In this document: piece by piece, positions 28,434 to 36,400 of the stretch | How the letters are laid out: each line of letters opens with the position of its first letter | How positions within the stretch are numbered: the stretch's first letter is position 1 | Assembly: GCF_011751075.1 (NCBI RefSeq) | Contig: NZ_JAALLN010000005.1 | Span: 186,001-250,000, forward strand | Reading direction: 5' to 3' | Source: Flavobacterium poyangense | Lineage (GTDB): Bacteria > Bacteroidota > Bacteroidia > Flavobacteriales > Flavobacteriaceae | DNA: 64,000 nucleotides | Made by a program: the position numbers and the translations under genes | Notes under the pieces: generated by a model | What the model saw: the letters and a program-made list of their open reading frames with translations, nothing else | What the model was told of the DNA's origin: nothing | The model's database searches: none

Positions 28434-29231
28434 ATGCAACAAATCAATCAGATAAATAGTAGAGAAAATTGGTATAAAGAGACAAGTAAAATTGCTCCTT
28501 ATAGAGGAAATCTTTCTGAAGTTTCTTCGGTAGATTGTATTATAATAAGCGCTGCAGATCTTTCTTATTTCTATAAATTAACAGGTGAGAATACAATCGC
28601 CGAATACACGGTTTTAATTGGTTTATATAACATACTGCTTCAGCATTACTTTGAAGACTGTAACAGGGTATCCGCAAATATGGTTTTAGATTTTAATACA
28701 ATATCGGTTTGTTACGAATTTGAATCAATTGCTCAGAAATCAATAAAAGAATTTTTGCAGGAAGTCAGAGAAGAAGTGCAGACGGTATATAAATGTATTA
28801 ACTATTGTGAAGATGATTTTGTTTTGACAGCAGATGCAAATCATGTCCCTTTTCATTTCAATTACGGAGCAGAGGAAACGGAAGAGGGATTAAATTATGG
28901 CCTTTCTTTTCAAATAGAAAAGCTCAGAAATAAAGATTATGAAATTCTAATAAGCCATTCTCCAAAATTTATTGACAGCGCAATTGTCTCCCATTTTTTA
29001 ATGAATTTTAAAAATTGGTTGAAAAATTTAGAAGAGAATATTGATGCTCCTATTTCTAAAATTCCGTTACTTTCAGATAGAGAAAGGGAAAAACTTACAG
29101 ATAATCTTAATGCGGTAAATTTTTGCAGTGAAACTGCCGTTTTTTTTGATGACTTTATTGCTGAAAGAAAATTAAATAAGATTCCACAGGACATTGATTT
29201 TATCTATAGACAAAGTTTTTTCTTATTTTGA
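28434..29231 (+). CDS. Stand-alone C-terminal piece of an NRPS condensation domain (probable remnant)
   Basis: The 265-aa product aligns by eye with the second half of a peptide-synthetase condensation domain. It has a start like the ...NYW... segment (ENWYKETSK), DLSYFYKLTGENTIAEYTVL with LYNILLQHY, the ISHSPKFIDSAIVSHFLMNF helix, and the linker ISKIPLLSDREREKLTDNLN that normally leads into an adenylation domain. The first half with the HHxxxDG catalytic motif is absent, and the frame ends where an adenylation domain should begin. It is most likely a decayed NRPS fragment; a specialised small protein is possible because the frame is intact. It borders the left end of the phage-derived island. 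Confidence 0.6.
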   Translation: MQQINQINSRENWYKETSKIAPYRGNLSEVSSVDCIIISAADLSYFYKLTGENTIAEYTVLIGLYNILLQHYFEDCNRVSANMVLDFNTISVCYEFESIAQKSIKEFLQEVREEVQTVYKCINYCEDDFVLTADANHVPFHFNYGAEETEEGLNYGLSFQIEKLRNKDYEILISHSPKFIDSAIVSHFLMNFKNWLKNLEENIDAPISKIPLLSDREREKLTDNLNAVNFCSETAVFFDDFIAERKLNKIPQDIDFIYRQSFFLF

Positions 29232-29291
29232 TTGTGAACTTAGAATAGTTGAAAAAACGACTACTAAAAAAGATACTATAGATATAGTTAA

Positions 29292-29324
29292 AAACTACTC
29301 TGCACAAAAAGCACAGAGTAGTTT
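29292..29324. terminator. Hairpin between the NRPS fragment and the island
   Basis: AAACTACTCTG and CAGAGTAGTTT form an 11-bp perfect stem with an 11-base loop. It lies between the plus-strand NRPS remnant and the minus-strand last gene of the island, so it can end transcripts from both sides. The flanking A/T runs are short. Confidence 0.6.
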
Positions 29325-29390
29325 AGTTATAATTTGGTTAGTGGTATACGATAAGTTAATTGCATAAAACGATAAAGGACAACAGATCCG

Positions 29391-29885
29391 TTAGACGCCT
29401 AGTAGCAAGATACTATTTGTATTGCCTCTTTTGGTAAAAGTAAAGATTTGTTTTTCCCCCGTTACTGCAGGAGTGCCAAATAACCAGGTGTGAGGTGCAG
29501 TAATGGCCCAGGTTACACTTACTCCGGCTAATGTGATACCGTTGAAAATAAAACTTTGTGCTAATGTAGCCGGTACCGTAATTGTGCAATTGGCAGTAAA
29601 CAAAACGGTTTTACCATGCCATGAATTCTGCACAGTTCCGGAATTCGAAATCTCGATTTGATTCGCAATATCTTGTTTGGTATCAATAGTATCTTTTAGA
29701 ACTTTACCTTGTCTAGCGTCAAGGGCTTTACCTTCCAAACTATAATCCAATGCATTGTAACTCTCTGTTTTGACACGATTTATATCCCTAAATTCTAATT
29801 CACCATTCAGGTTTGTGATTAAAATTTTGTCCTGTTGGTTTTTTTCTAAGTCAGCGACTTTTATTCTGTTGTAAGTTGTACTCAT
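29391..29885 (-). CDS. Phage tail-fibre-like protein
   Basis: The 164-aa protein has no signal peptide. Residues about 45-70 (SLEGKALDARQGKVLKDTID) match the short ALDxxQGKxL segment found in many phage tail-fibre and neck-fibre proteins. The C-terminal half is beta-rich with SWHGKTVLFTANCTITVPA, a pattern of fibre tip or head domains. It is the last gene of the long minus-strand operon that starts with the 2447-aa protein, and probably forms a surface-binding tip or chaperone (inference). Confidence 0.55.
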   Translation of the reverse strand: MSTTYNRIKVADLEKNQQDKILITNLNGELEFRDINRVKTESYNALDYSLEGKALDARQGKVLKDTIDTKQDIANQIEISNSGTVQNSWHGKTVLFTANCTITVPATLAQSFIFNGITLAGVSVTWAITAPHTWLFGTPAVTGEKQIFTFTKRGNTNSILLLGV

Positions 29886-30005
29886 TTTTTATTTTTTTTG
29901 ATTTGTAATTTTATTTCTGGATTTAGAGAAAAGATTTTTTAAATTGATTTAATTGTAGTAAAGAGATTTCCTGATGTATCTAATCTAATGAGATTTTTTT
30001 TTGAA

Positions 30006-31115
30006 TTACGCTTCAAAGCCGCCATCAATTATTTGCCAGGCCGGTGACCTGCTTGTAAGGGCATTTCTTGCAATCCGGCCTGACGCATCATATTTAGAAA
30101 GTCCTCCATCAATTCTTAGTCCTGTGCTAACATTGTAGGTGTTTAAGTCAATTAGTAATTGCGAGTATCTCGCTTTATTTAAAGTGACCTGATAAAACAT
30201 GTTTTCACCATTCGTTAATTTTGAAAATGTGATTGTGTTGGGTAATGTAGTTATAGGGGCTGCCCAAAACATCTGCTTGCAATTAACAATATTGGCAAAT
30301 GTCACCGTATTTGGAAGAGAAGTTAGTAAAGAACTTCGAAACATTTGAGCTCCGGTCGTTAGATCTGCAAAAGTTATATTAGTTGTAAATGTTGTAATTT
30401 TGCCATACCAGAACATTCCATCAGCATTTGTTAAACTTGCAAAAGTCACGCTGCTTGGTAATGAAGACAGAGAACTGCTGTGAAACATCGAGCCACCATA
30501 AATCAATGCACTAAATGTGACAGTATTAGGAAATGTTGTTATTTTTGAATTTCTAAACATTCCCGAACCATCAACCAAATTAGCAAATGTTACGGTGCTC
30601 GGTAAGGCAGTAAAATCGGTTGTATTGAACATATCGTTTGCCGTTACTAAACTACCAAAAGTCACACCTTCAGGAAAGGCTGCGATTTTCGTATTGAAAA
30701 ACATGGCACTGCCGGTTATTAAACTATTAATCCATGTCATATCATTTGCAACATTTGTTAGATTTTCACATCCCCAGAACGCAGCCGATTGAATAGTTGC
30801 CCAGCCGACTTCACCCCATTGATCAACTGATTTTATCTTTAATCGGTCGCCCGTATTATTGAAAAAAATGCGGGGAAAAGTTCCCTTGATTTCAATTTGA
30901 TAAATTCCCGGATTTGTATAAATATGTGTAGCATTACCGGTATGACCTGAGGTTGTAATTCCATCCCCCCATTTTACGGAGTAAGAAAAAAGACCTCCTC
31001 GCGTTGGTATTGTAAAACTTGTGCCTTCACCCAAATTTGTGTCAATTGTGAACTTAAAAGTTTTAAAATCGTTTTTTGTTCTTCCAAAAATTGTGTTTTG
31101 TAGTATAGATCCCAT
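30006..31115 (-). CDS. BspA-like repeat protein with PKD-like N-terminal domain
   Basis: The 369-aa protein begins with a beta-sandwich domain (about 20-95, VKWGDGITTSG then ATHIYTNPGIYQIEIKG) resembling a PKD fold. About eight repeats of 24 residues follow (110-320), each with a core like FANLVDGSGMF or SLPSTVTFAN, a BspA/DUF285-like leucine-rich pattern. The C-terminal cap ends WQIIDGGFEA, nearly the same as the end of the 601-aa protein at 34592-36397, and both share GDRLKI before the repeats, so they are paralogues. There is no signal peptide. BspA-type repeats usually bind surfaces or proteins. Confidence 0.7.
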   Translation of the reverse strand: MGSILQNTIFGRTKNDFKTFKFTIDTNLGEGTSFTIPTRGGLFSYSVKWGDGITTSGHTGNATHIYTNPGIYQIEIKGTFPRIFFNNTGDRLKIKSVDQWGEVGWATIQSAAFWGCENLTNVANDMTWINSLITGSAMFFNTKIAAFPEGVTFGSLVTANDMFNTTDFTALPSTVTFANLVDGSGMFRNSKITTFPNTVTFSALIYGGSMFHSSSLSSLPSSVTFASLTNADGMFWYGKITTFTTNITFADLTTGAQMFRSSLLTSLPNTVTFANIVNCKQMFWAAPITTLPNTITFSKLTNGENMFYQVTLNKARYSQLLIDLNTYNVSTGLRIDGGLSKYDASGRIARNALTSRSPAWQIIDGGFEA

Positions 31116-31207
31116 AAAAGAAATTATTAGGTATTAGAATTTAGTTCTCGCTCTTGCATGAGAACGATTTGTTTTTTTAAGAGAACTAACTATGTTGGTT
31201 ATATAAT

Positions 31208-32026
31208 TTAAGTAAGGACTAATGTTCCTTTAATATCAAAAGGTTTGCTTAATTCAAATCGATAGATACTGGAAAAATAAACGCCGATAAACAGGTATAA
31301 GCCATTATCGCTAAAATGAATACTTTCAAAATTTCCTAAAGGGATTACCGACGAAACATTTAAATATGCTGTAGCTTCTACAGTTGCTAAATCCCAGGGT
31401 ACTGCCAAACTCTTTTTGATGACAACCCGGTTATTACCATTATAAGTAAAGAAACAGGAACCATCCTCTGTAAAATAAACATCATAACCATCAAATGTAT
31501 CTGATGCCGTTTGAGTTAGTATAGCTGTAGTGATGTCCCAGTTAGTGCTTAAAGTATATTTTTGAAGCTGGATTCCATTATTTTTTAAAAACATAAACCT
31601 GCCGTCAGGACTAAAATGGATGGAATTTATATTTATTGGTAATGATAGAAAAGTTACATATACTGCAGTGCTAACATCCCATGCCGTGCTGAGGGTATAA
31701 TACAAAATACTTTTAGAAGTAGAGCCGCCAACATATAGTTTTGTACCATCGGGCGAAAGGTAGTGTCCGCGAGGGCTTGATTCCCCATTTTGATTAATTA
31801 CTAAAGAGTTACTGAGATAAGAGGCAGTAGTAACATTCCAAGGTGTATTCAATTTGTATTGAGCAACCGCATCAGGACTGTTGTGTAAGGTGGTATACAA
31901 TAAGGTCCCGGTTGGATTAAGAGAAGTGCCTAAATGTTGGAACAAATCAGTTTTGAAATTTTGACTGTAAGTTATGGTATTGGTTTGTTTTGTACCAAAG
32001 TCGTATTGAATAAATGGATTAAACAT
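31208..32026 (-). CDS. Beta-propeller-like repeat protein
   Basis: The 272-aa protein is built from about five repeats of 45-50 residues, each with a core like LSTAWDVSTAVYV (also LNTPWNVTTA, LSTNWDITTA, LAVPWDLATVE). Between the cores are phrases such as FSPDGRFMF and LSPDGTKLYVGG. This is the blade pattern of a beta-propeller found in some phage-associated proteins. It lacks a signal peptide and begins MFNPFIQYDFGTK, similar to the opening MNPSLFYEYGISK of the 601-aa neighbour. A receptor-binding role on a particle or released complex is inferred. Confidence 0.65.
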   Translation of the reverse strand: MFNPFIQYDFGTKQTNTITYSQNFKTDLFQHLGTSLNPTGTLLYTTLHNSPDAVAQYKLNTPWNVTTASYLSNSLVINQNGESSPRGHYLSPDGTKLYVGGSTSKSILYYTLSTAWDVSTAVYVTFLSLPININSIHFSPDGRFMFLKNNGIQLQKYTLSTNWDITTAILTQTASDTFDGYDVYFTEDGSCFFTYNGNNRVVIKKSLAVPWDLATVEATAYLNVSSVIPLGNFESIHFSDNGLYLFIGVYFSSIYRFELSKPFDIKGTLVLT

Positions 32027-32278
32027 AATTTAGTTGTTTGAGATTCGTAAGCCGGTAATTAATTCAAGTTGTGAGTTGTGAGATGCTGAATACGTGACGA
32101 TTTGGTTATAGGAACCAAACGCTTTTGAATACGATATTAGAAGTATAAAAATCGATTAAATAAAATGGAACACCTTCCAGATTTACATTTTACATTTTTC
32201 AACTATCAACTATCAACTTGAATCCAGTAGATTCAATACTTAAAATTATTACGGTAGCTGTTTGTAATAGTTTGAAAG

Positions 32279-32307
32279 TCCTGCAAGGATCACAAAATCT
32301 TGCAGGA
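32279..32307. terminator. Hairpin in the 341-bp gap after the Hint-domain gene
   Basis: TCCTGCAAG and CTTGCAGGA form a perfect 9-bp stem with an 11-base loop, about 60 bp after the stop of the minus-strand Hint gene. It may end or thin the operon transcript there, although no T-run follows on the minus strand. The same gap (32027-32367) contains a short direct repeat (CAACTAT, about 32197-32218) and no supported gene. Confidence 0.5.
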
Positions 32308-32367
32308 GCTAACACAATAAAAGTAGTTGATCCTAACGGGACAATATACTTTGATGAGTCTTTGACG

Positions 32368-33516
32368 TTATATTGGCGCTTTAAAATTGTGGGTCAAAAT
32401 CCCATTAGCAAAGTAGGTGTGAAAAGGATTTAAAGTTAGCGGATAGATCTTTCTTTCTGCTAAGTTGACGGATACAGTTGTAACGGGTATAATTTTCTTG
32501 TCAATAGTATATAAATGATCACCTATGCGAATATCTTCCAAAGCAATAAATTTCCATATACCATCACGTTGTATCAATTGAGAGTGGCTTGGAGTAGCTT
32601 CCAACAATCCATCGTTGACCACAATAGTTTTATGCGCTACTTTTTGCATAATTTTGGTTATGGGAGAAATGATTCTGTTCTCTGCTAAATAGTCACAGGA
32701 CCATTTGTAAAGTTCTTCAATATCGTTAGTATCAATTAAGGTTTCAATTTCAGCAGAAAGTAACAATTGATCAAGGGCTAAATTTTCGATTGTTTCTTGT
32801 GTTCCGTCAGGTAGTGTAATTAAAGTGCCTTCTACAAAACAACCGCCTGATCCACCACCTGTAAAGGATCCTGTTGTTTGAGATACTTCGTTACTGTATT
32901 CCGACCAATTTCCCATGGCATCTTTTGCTCTGATTTTATAAAAATACTGTGATTGAGGAAGCAGGTCAAAATCCTGAATAGAATTTGTAGATCCGTTGTT
33001 CAGACTATAACCAAGGCTCCAGCTATCTCCCAATCGCTTTTTATAGATTTGATATCCGGTAACGCCGACATCATCTAAGGGTATAGTCCATAATAAATCG
33101 ATCCTTCTGTAGTTTCCTAAAGTACTATGTAAAAGAGGCGCATCCGGAGGATAGATATCACCTGCAAGTTCGCAGCTACCTGACCTGTTAGCGTGATCCT
33201 GAACATTTGCTGTAAGCCATGCATCCGCTTTGGCATCGGCATCGGCCACGCTGATATCGGAAACAAACTGGTTCGGATAAGCTACAAGTGTAACATTGCT
33301 ACCCCTGTGTTCTCTTCCACAATCGTTTTTTACCGCGCTCATTTTCCTTTCGGTATTGTAATATCTCGGACTCGGAGCGCAAGTCACAGTATCGAGTACC
33401 GGAGCAATATAATCCGGGTCGCTGACTACATTTGGTTTTCTTTCACCTGCATAACTGTCATCATCTTCATAATATAATTCCAGTTCGGCGAATGATTTGT
33501 ATCCTGTATTTCCCAT
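32368..33516 (-). CDS. DUF5977 - fibronectin III - Hint domain protein
   Basis: The 382-aa protein has a DUF5977 domain (about 50-116, with YYNTERKMSAVKNDC and ADADAKADAWLTANVQ), a fibronectin type III domain (about 122-215) and a Hint/intein-like domain (226-377). The Hint domain starts at C226 (GGCFVEGTLI), carries the block B motif TPSHSQ and ends ILTHN followed by F378 and four residues. Such Hint domains in bacterial toxins and surface proteins cut or splice the chain at their N-terminal Cys, which would release the preceding domains. Only five residues follow, so no obvious toxin is carried. It has no signal peptide. Confidence 0.85.
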   Translation of the reverse strand: MGNTGYKSFAELELYYEDDDSYAGERKPNVVSDPDYIAPVLDTVTCAPSPRYYNTERKMSAVKNDCGREHRGSNVTLVAYPNQFVSDISVADADAKADAWLTANVQDHANRSGSCELAGDIYPPDAPLLHSTLGNYRRIDLLWTIPLDDVGVTGYQIYKKRLGDSWSLGYSLNNGSTNSIQDFDLLPQSQYFYKIRAKDAMGNWSEYSNEVSQTTGSFTGGGSGGCFVEGTLITLPDGTQETIENLALDQLLLSAEIETLIDTNDIEELYKWSCDYLAENRIISPITKIMQKVAHKTIVVNDGLLEATPSHSQLIQRDGIWKFIALEDIRIGDHLYTIDKKIIPVTTVSVNLAERKIYPLTLNPFHTYFANGILTHNFKAPI

Positions 33517-33527
33517 GTTTTAAATTT

Positions 33528-34325
33528 TTAGTAGTGTATTACAATTTTTCCGGTCGAAGAGTCTTTGATATACGTAATGTAACCAAGGTTGGTGACCGCT
33601 TCGATATTTTTGGAGAGGTTGGTGCCCTGAATAGGCACTGTTGTAGAGGAGTTAAGCTGTTGTATCAAGTCTCCTCCGACATTTACAATATCATAACCGG
33701 ATTTTTCCATTATCCCTCCGCGATACGTGCTGATTTCGATATCGATATTTCCGGTTTTTACTTCAGTGTACCAGGAACCGGCCATTCTTACCTGTATGGT
33801 AGACAAAGTAGGGTAGTCCGCCACTATTTTGCTGAAATTTATCAGGCAGCTTTCTACACCGTTATCCTGCATATTGTCTCCGGCCCACATGATATAGGCA
33901 TTTTCTGCAGTTGCCTGTTTCGGGATTTCATAATCATTTCCATGTCCATAGCCCATCCATTTGTTATCCAGAGCGGTTCCGGTATTGATGATACCGGTAT
34001 AGGTGTCAAAATCTTTTCCGGCGCCTAGCGCCCATTTATAACGGACCACCATATAATTAAAAGGCGCTAATTCGGTTGTAGGTTCCAGAACACAGGAGGG
34101 ACTGGCTCCACGCCAGAGCGTTTTTCTGCAGGTACCGGAATTGTTGGCATAGGCCTGCACATTGGCTGCAAGCCAGGCATCGGCTTTGGCATTTGCATCT
34201 TCTACACTGACCGTAGAAACAAACTGACCTGCTGTAGCCGTAAGCGTTACAGCGGTGCCCATAACTCCCGAAGCACAGTCATTTTTAGTCGCAATCAGTG
34301 ATTTGCTTATATTGTAATATTCCAT
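33528..34325 (-). CDS. DUF5977 protein with unknown C-terminal domain
   Basis: The 265-aa protein starts with a DUF5977 domain (about 3-70, YYNISKSLIATKNDC and DANAKADAWLAANVQAYAN). A beta-rich region of about 190 residues follows (ELAPFNYMVVRYKWALGAGK, then STIQVRMAGSWYTEV). DUF5977 domains are common on Bacteroidota surface and RHS-type proteins. The gene ends 12 bp before the DUF5977-Hint gene, and the two share the first domain, so they are probably co-translated. It has no signal peptide. Confidence 0.7.
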   Translation of the reverse strand: MEYYNISKSLIATKNDCASGVMGTAVTLTATAGQFVSTVSVEDANAKADAWLAANVQAYANNSGTCRKTLWRGASPSCVLEPTTELAPFNYMVVRYKWALGAGKDFDTYTGIINTGTALDNKWMGYGHGNDYEIPKQATAENAYIMWAGDNMQDNGVESCLINFSKIVADYPTLSTIQVRMAGSWYTEVKTGNIDIEISTYRGGIMEKSGYDIVNVGGDLIQQLNSSTTVPIQGTNLSKNIEAVTNLGYITYIKDSSTGKIVIHY

Positions 34326-34591
34326 ATTGGTTTGTAGGTGTTTGATTTGTCAATTTATTTTTTATAACCCATAGTAACATAACTTTGAAAACGCAAAATG
34401 GCGTTTCACATATCTAAATCCTTATCGTAGGATGGTGTGATGGAAATATGTTTCCTTTTTAAGCTCTTTTTTTGCAGGTAAAAGTGATGTCGCTATGGGT
34501 ATAGTATTATTTTATGAAGTACACCAATGCGTTAGATTTTTGGTAGGTACTTAAAATAGATTGTAGAATGTTAGATGACTTATAATAAAGA

Positions 34592-36397
34592 CTAGGCAGC
34601 TAACCCGCCATCGGTGATTTGCCAATTGTTTGGCGCTCCCGTAAGTATGGCTCTGGCGGCTGCACTTGCGGACGTATATTTGATCGTTCCAAATGAAATA
34701 GTTACTCTAGGTTTTACCGGTTGCACGCTCCAGCTATTATAGAGGGCATCTAAATTGGACGCCGAAAAGTTTGATGCTGATTTGTCGGCCATGAAATCTG
34801 TAAAATCGGTTACATTAGTGATATTCCATGCACTAATGTTTTGATTAAAGCTTGTTGCAAAACGGAACATTCCGTTAATATTTATTGCGGCTGCAGTATT
34901 CCAATTGTTTAAGGTTTGATTAAACGCTTGGGCATTATGAAACATATACAGAAAATTTGTAACTGCTGTTGTATTCCAATTGTTTAAGGGTTGATTAAAC
35001 ACTGGCGCATTATAAAACATATGTTGCATATTTGTAACCATTGCTGTATTCCAATTGCTTATAGACTGATTGAAGCTGGAAGTATTTGAAAACATCCAAG
35101 ACATATCGGTAACCGCTGCAGTATTCCAATTGTTTAGAGGTTGATTGAAGGCAAAACACCCATTAAACATTTTAGTCATGTTAGTTACTTTAGAGGTATT
35201 CCAATCGTTTAAAGGCTGATTAAATACTTGGGCTAAAGAAAACATTCCAGACATAGTAACAGGTGTATTTACATTTAAAATCCAATTATTAATATCAGGG
35301 CTGCCCCCATTATTAAATGCAATAGCTTGGTTAAACATAGAGTTAAAATTAGTTACTTTACTGACATTCCATGTACTAATGTTTTGATTAAAGTTTGACG
35401 CGAATGAAAACTGATTAGTCATTGCTGTAACCTCCGCAGTATTCCAATTGCTTAAAGGTTGATTGAATACTTGCGCTGACGAAAACATACCGTCCATGCG
35501 AAGGGGTGCACTCGTATTCAAAATCCAATTATTGATATCAGGACTACCGCCGTTGTTAAAAGAACTTGCTAAAGTAAACATAAAGGTAAAACTAGTTACT
35601 TTGCTGACATTCCATGCCCCTATATTTTGATTAAAGTTTATAGCTGATGTGAACATATTATCCATATTCGTTACTTCAGCTGTATTCCAGTTGTTTAAAG
35701 GCTGATTGAATGCTTTTGCACTTTGAAACATAGCCGTCATATTTTTAGCAGCTCTTGTATTCCACTTATTTAAAGGTTGGTTGAATACAGTTGCAGAGCT
35801 AAACATGGAGTAGAAGTTAAGTACTTTACTAACATTCCAGTTTTCTATGTTTTGATTGAAATTTGTTGCTGTATTAAACATAGAATGCAAGCTGGTCACG
35901 TCTGCTGTATTCCATTCATTTATCTTATTCACAGTAGTCAATGAGAAACAATCTCTAAAAAAACTATATAAGTCTCTTACTCCTGCTAAATCTAATACAT
36001 CTGATACAGTAGATAGATCTAAATTAGCACATCCGTAAAAACATTCCCCTCCGTAATTTCCTAGCCTTAATATTCCCCAAGAGCTTACCGATAGTATTTT
36101 TAACCGGTCTCCTTTATTTGAAAATTTCCACCCGCTGCAAGTTCCATTTATAGTGATGGTGTAGGTACCCCCAGAAGCATAGGTATGTAAAACTTCAGCT
36201 TGATTATGGGAAGTTATATAATTGGATGAACCATCACCCCAGTTTACATGAAAGGCATAGGTCCCTCCGGCAACCAATGGTAATTTTACCTGTAAAGCAG
36301 TACTGGATCCTGTTGATACATTGTCAGTCTTCCAGGTCGAGACAAATGCGGTGGCAGCTTTGCTTATTCCATATTCATAAAATAATGATGGATTCAT
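34592..36397 (-). CDS. Long BspA/DUF285-type leucine-rich repeat protein
   Basis: The 601-aa protein has a PKD-like N-terminal domain (about 30-115, VNWGDGSSNYI, HTYASGGTYTITING). Roughly fifteen repeats of about 24-40 residues follow (130-540), each with FNQPLNNWNTAEVTNM-like cores, the BspA/DUF285 pattern. A longer unit containing FNNGGSPDINNWILN occurs twice. The C-terminal cap ends NWQITDGGLAA, as in its paralogue at 30006-31115. There is no signal peptide or sorting domain, unlike typical cell-surface BspA proteins. The 266-bp gap after it holds a weak hairpin (34386-34407) but no gene. Confidence 0.85.
   Translation of the reverse strand: MNPSLFYEYGISKAATAFVSTWKTDNVSTGSSTALQVKLPLVAGGTYAFHVNWGDGSSNYITSHNQAEVLHTYASGGTYTITINGTCSGWKFSNKGDRLKILSVSSWGILRLGNYGGECFYGCANLDLSTVSDVLDLAGVRDLYSFFRDCFSLTTVNKINEWNTADVTSLHSMFNTATNFNQNIENWNVSKVLNFYSMFSSATVFNQPLNKWNTRAAKNMTAMFQSAKAFNQPLNNWNTAEVTNMDNMFTSAINFNQNIGAWNVSKVTSFTFMFTLASSFNNGGSPDINNWILNTSAPLRMDGMFSSAQVFNQPLSNWNTAEVTAMTNQFSFASNFNQNISTWNVSKVTNFNSMFNQAIAFNNGGSPDINNWILNVNTPVTMSGMFSLAQVFNQPLNDWNTSKVTNMTKMFNGCFAFNQPLNNWNTAAVTDMSWMFSNTSSFNQSISNWNTAMVTNMQHMFYNAPVFNQPLNNWNTTAVTNFLYMFHNAQAFNQTLNNWNTAAAININGMFRFATSFNQNISAWNITNVTDFTDFMADKSASNFSASNLDALYNSWSVQPVKPRVTISFGTIKYTSASAAARAILTGAPNNWQITDGGLAA
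34860..35900. repeat. DNA repeats encoding the BspA-type units
   Basis: Inside the 601-aa gene, stretches such as TATTCCAATTGTTTAA and GGTTGATTAAA recur at intervals of about 75 bp, and two longer blocks (around 35220-35345 and 35460-35590) are close copies. Such in-frame direct repeats allow units to be gained or lost by recombination without frameshift. Confidence 0.7.
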
Positions 36398-36400
36398 ATC

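Noticed and set aside
34592..36397. Diversity-generating retroelement acting on the BspA repeats
   Set aside because: No reverse transcriptase or template repeat was seen nearby.
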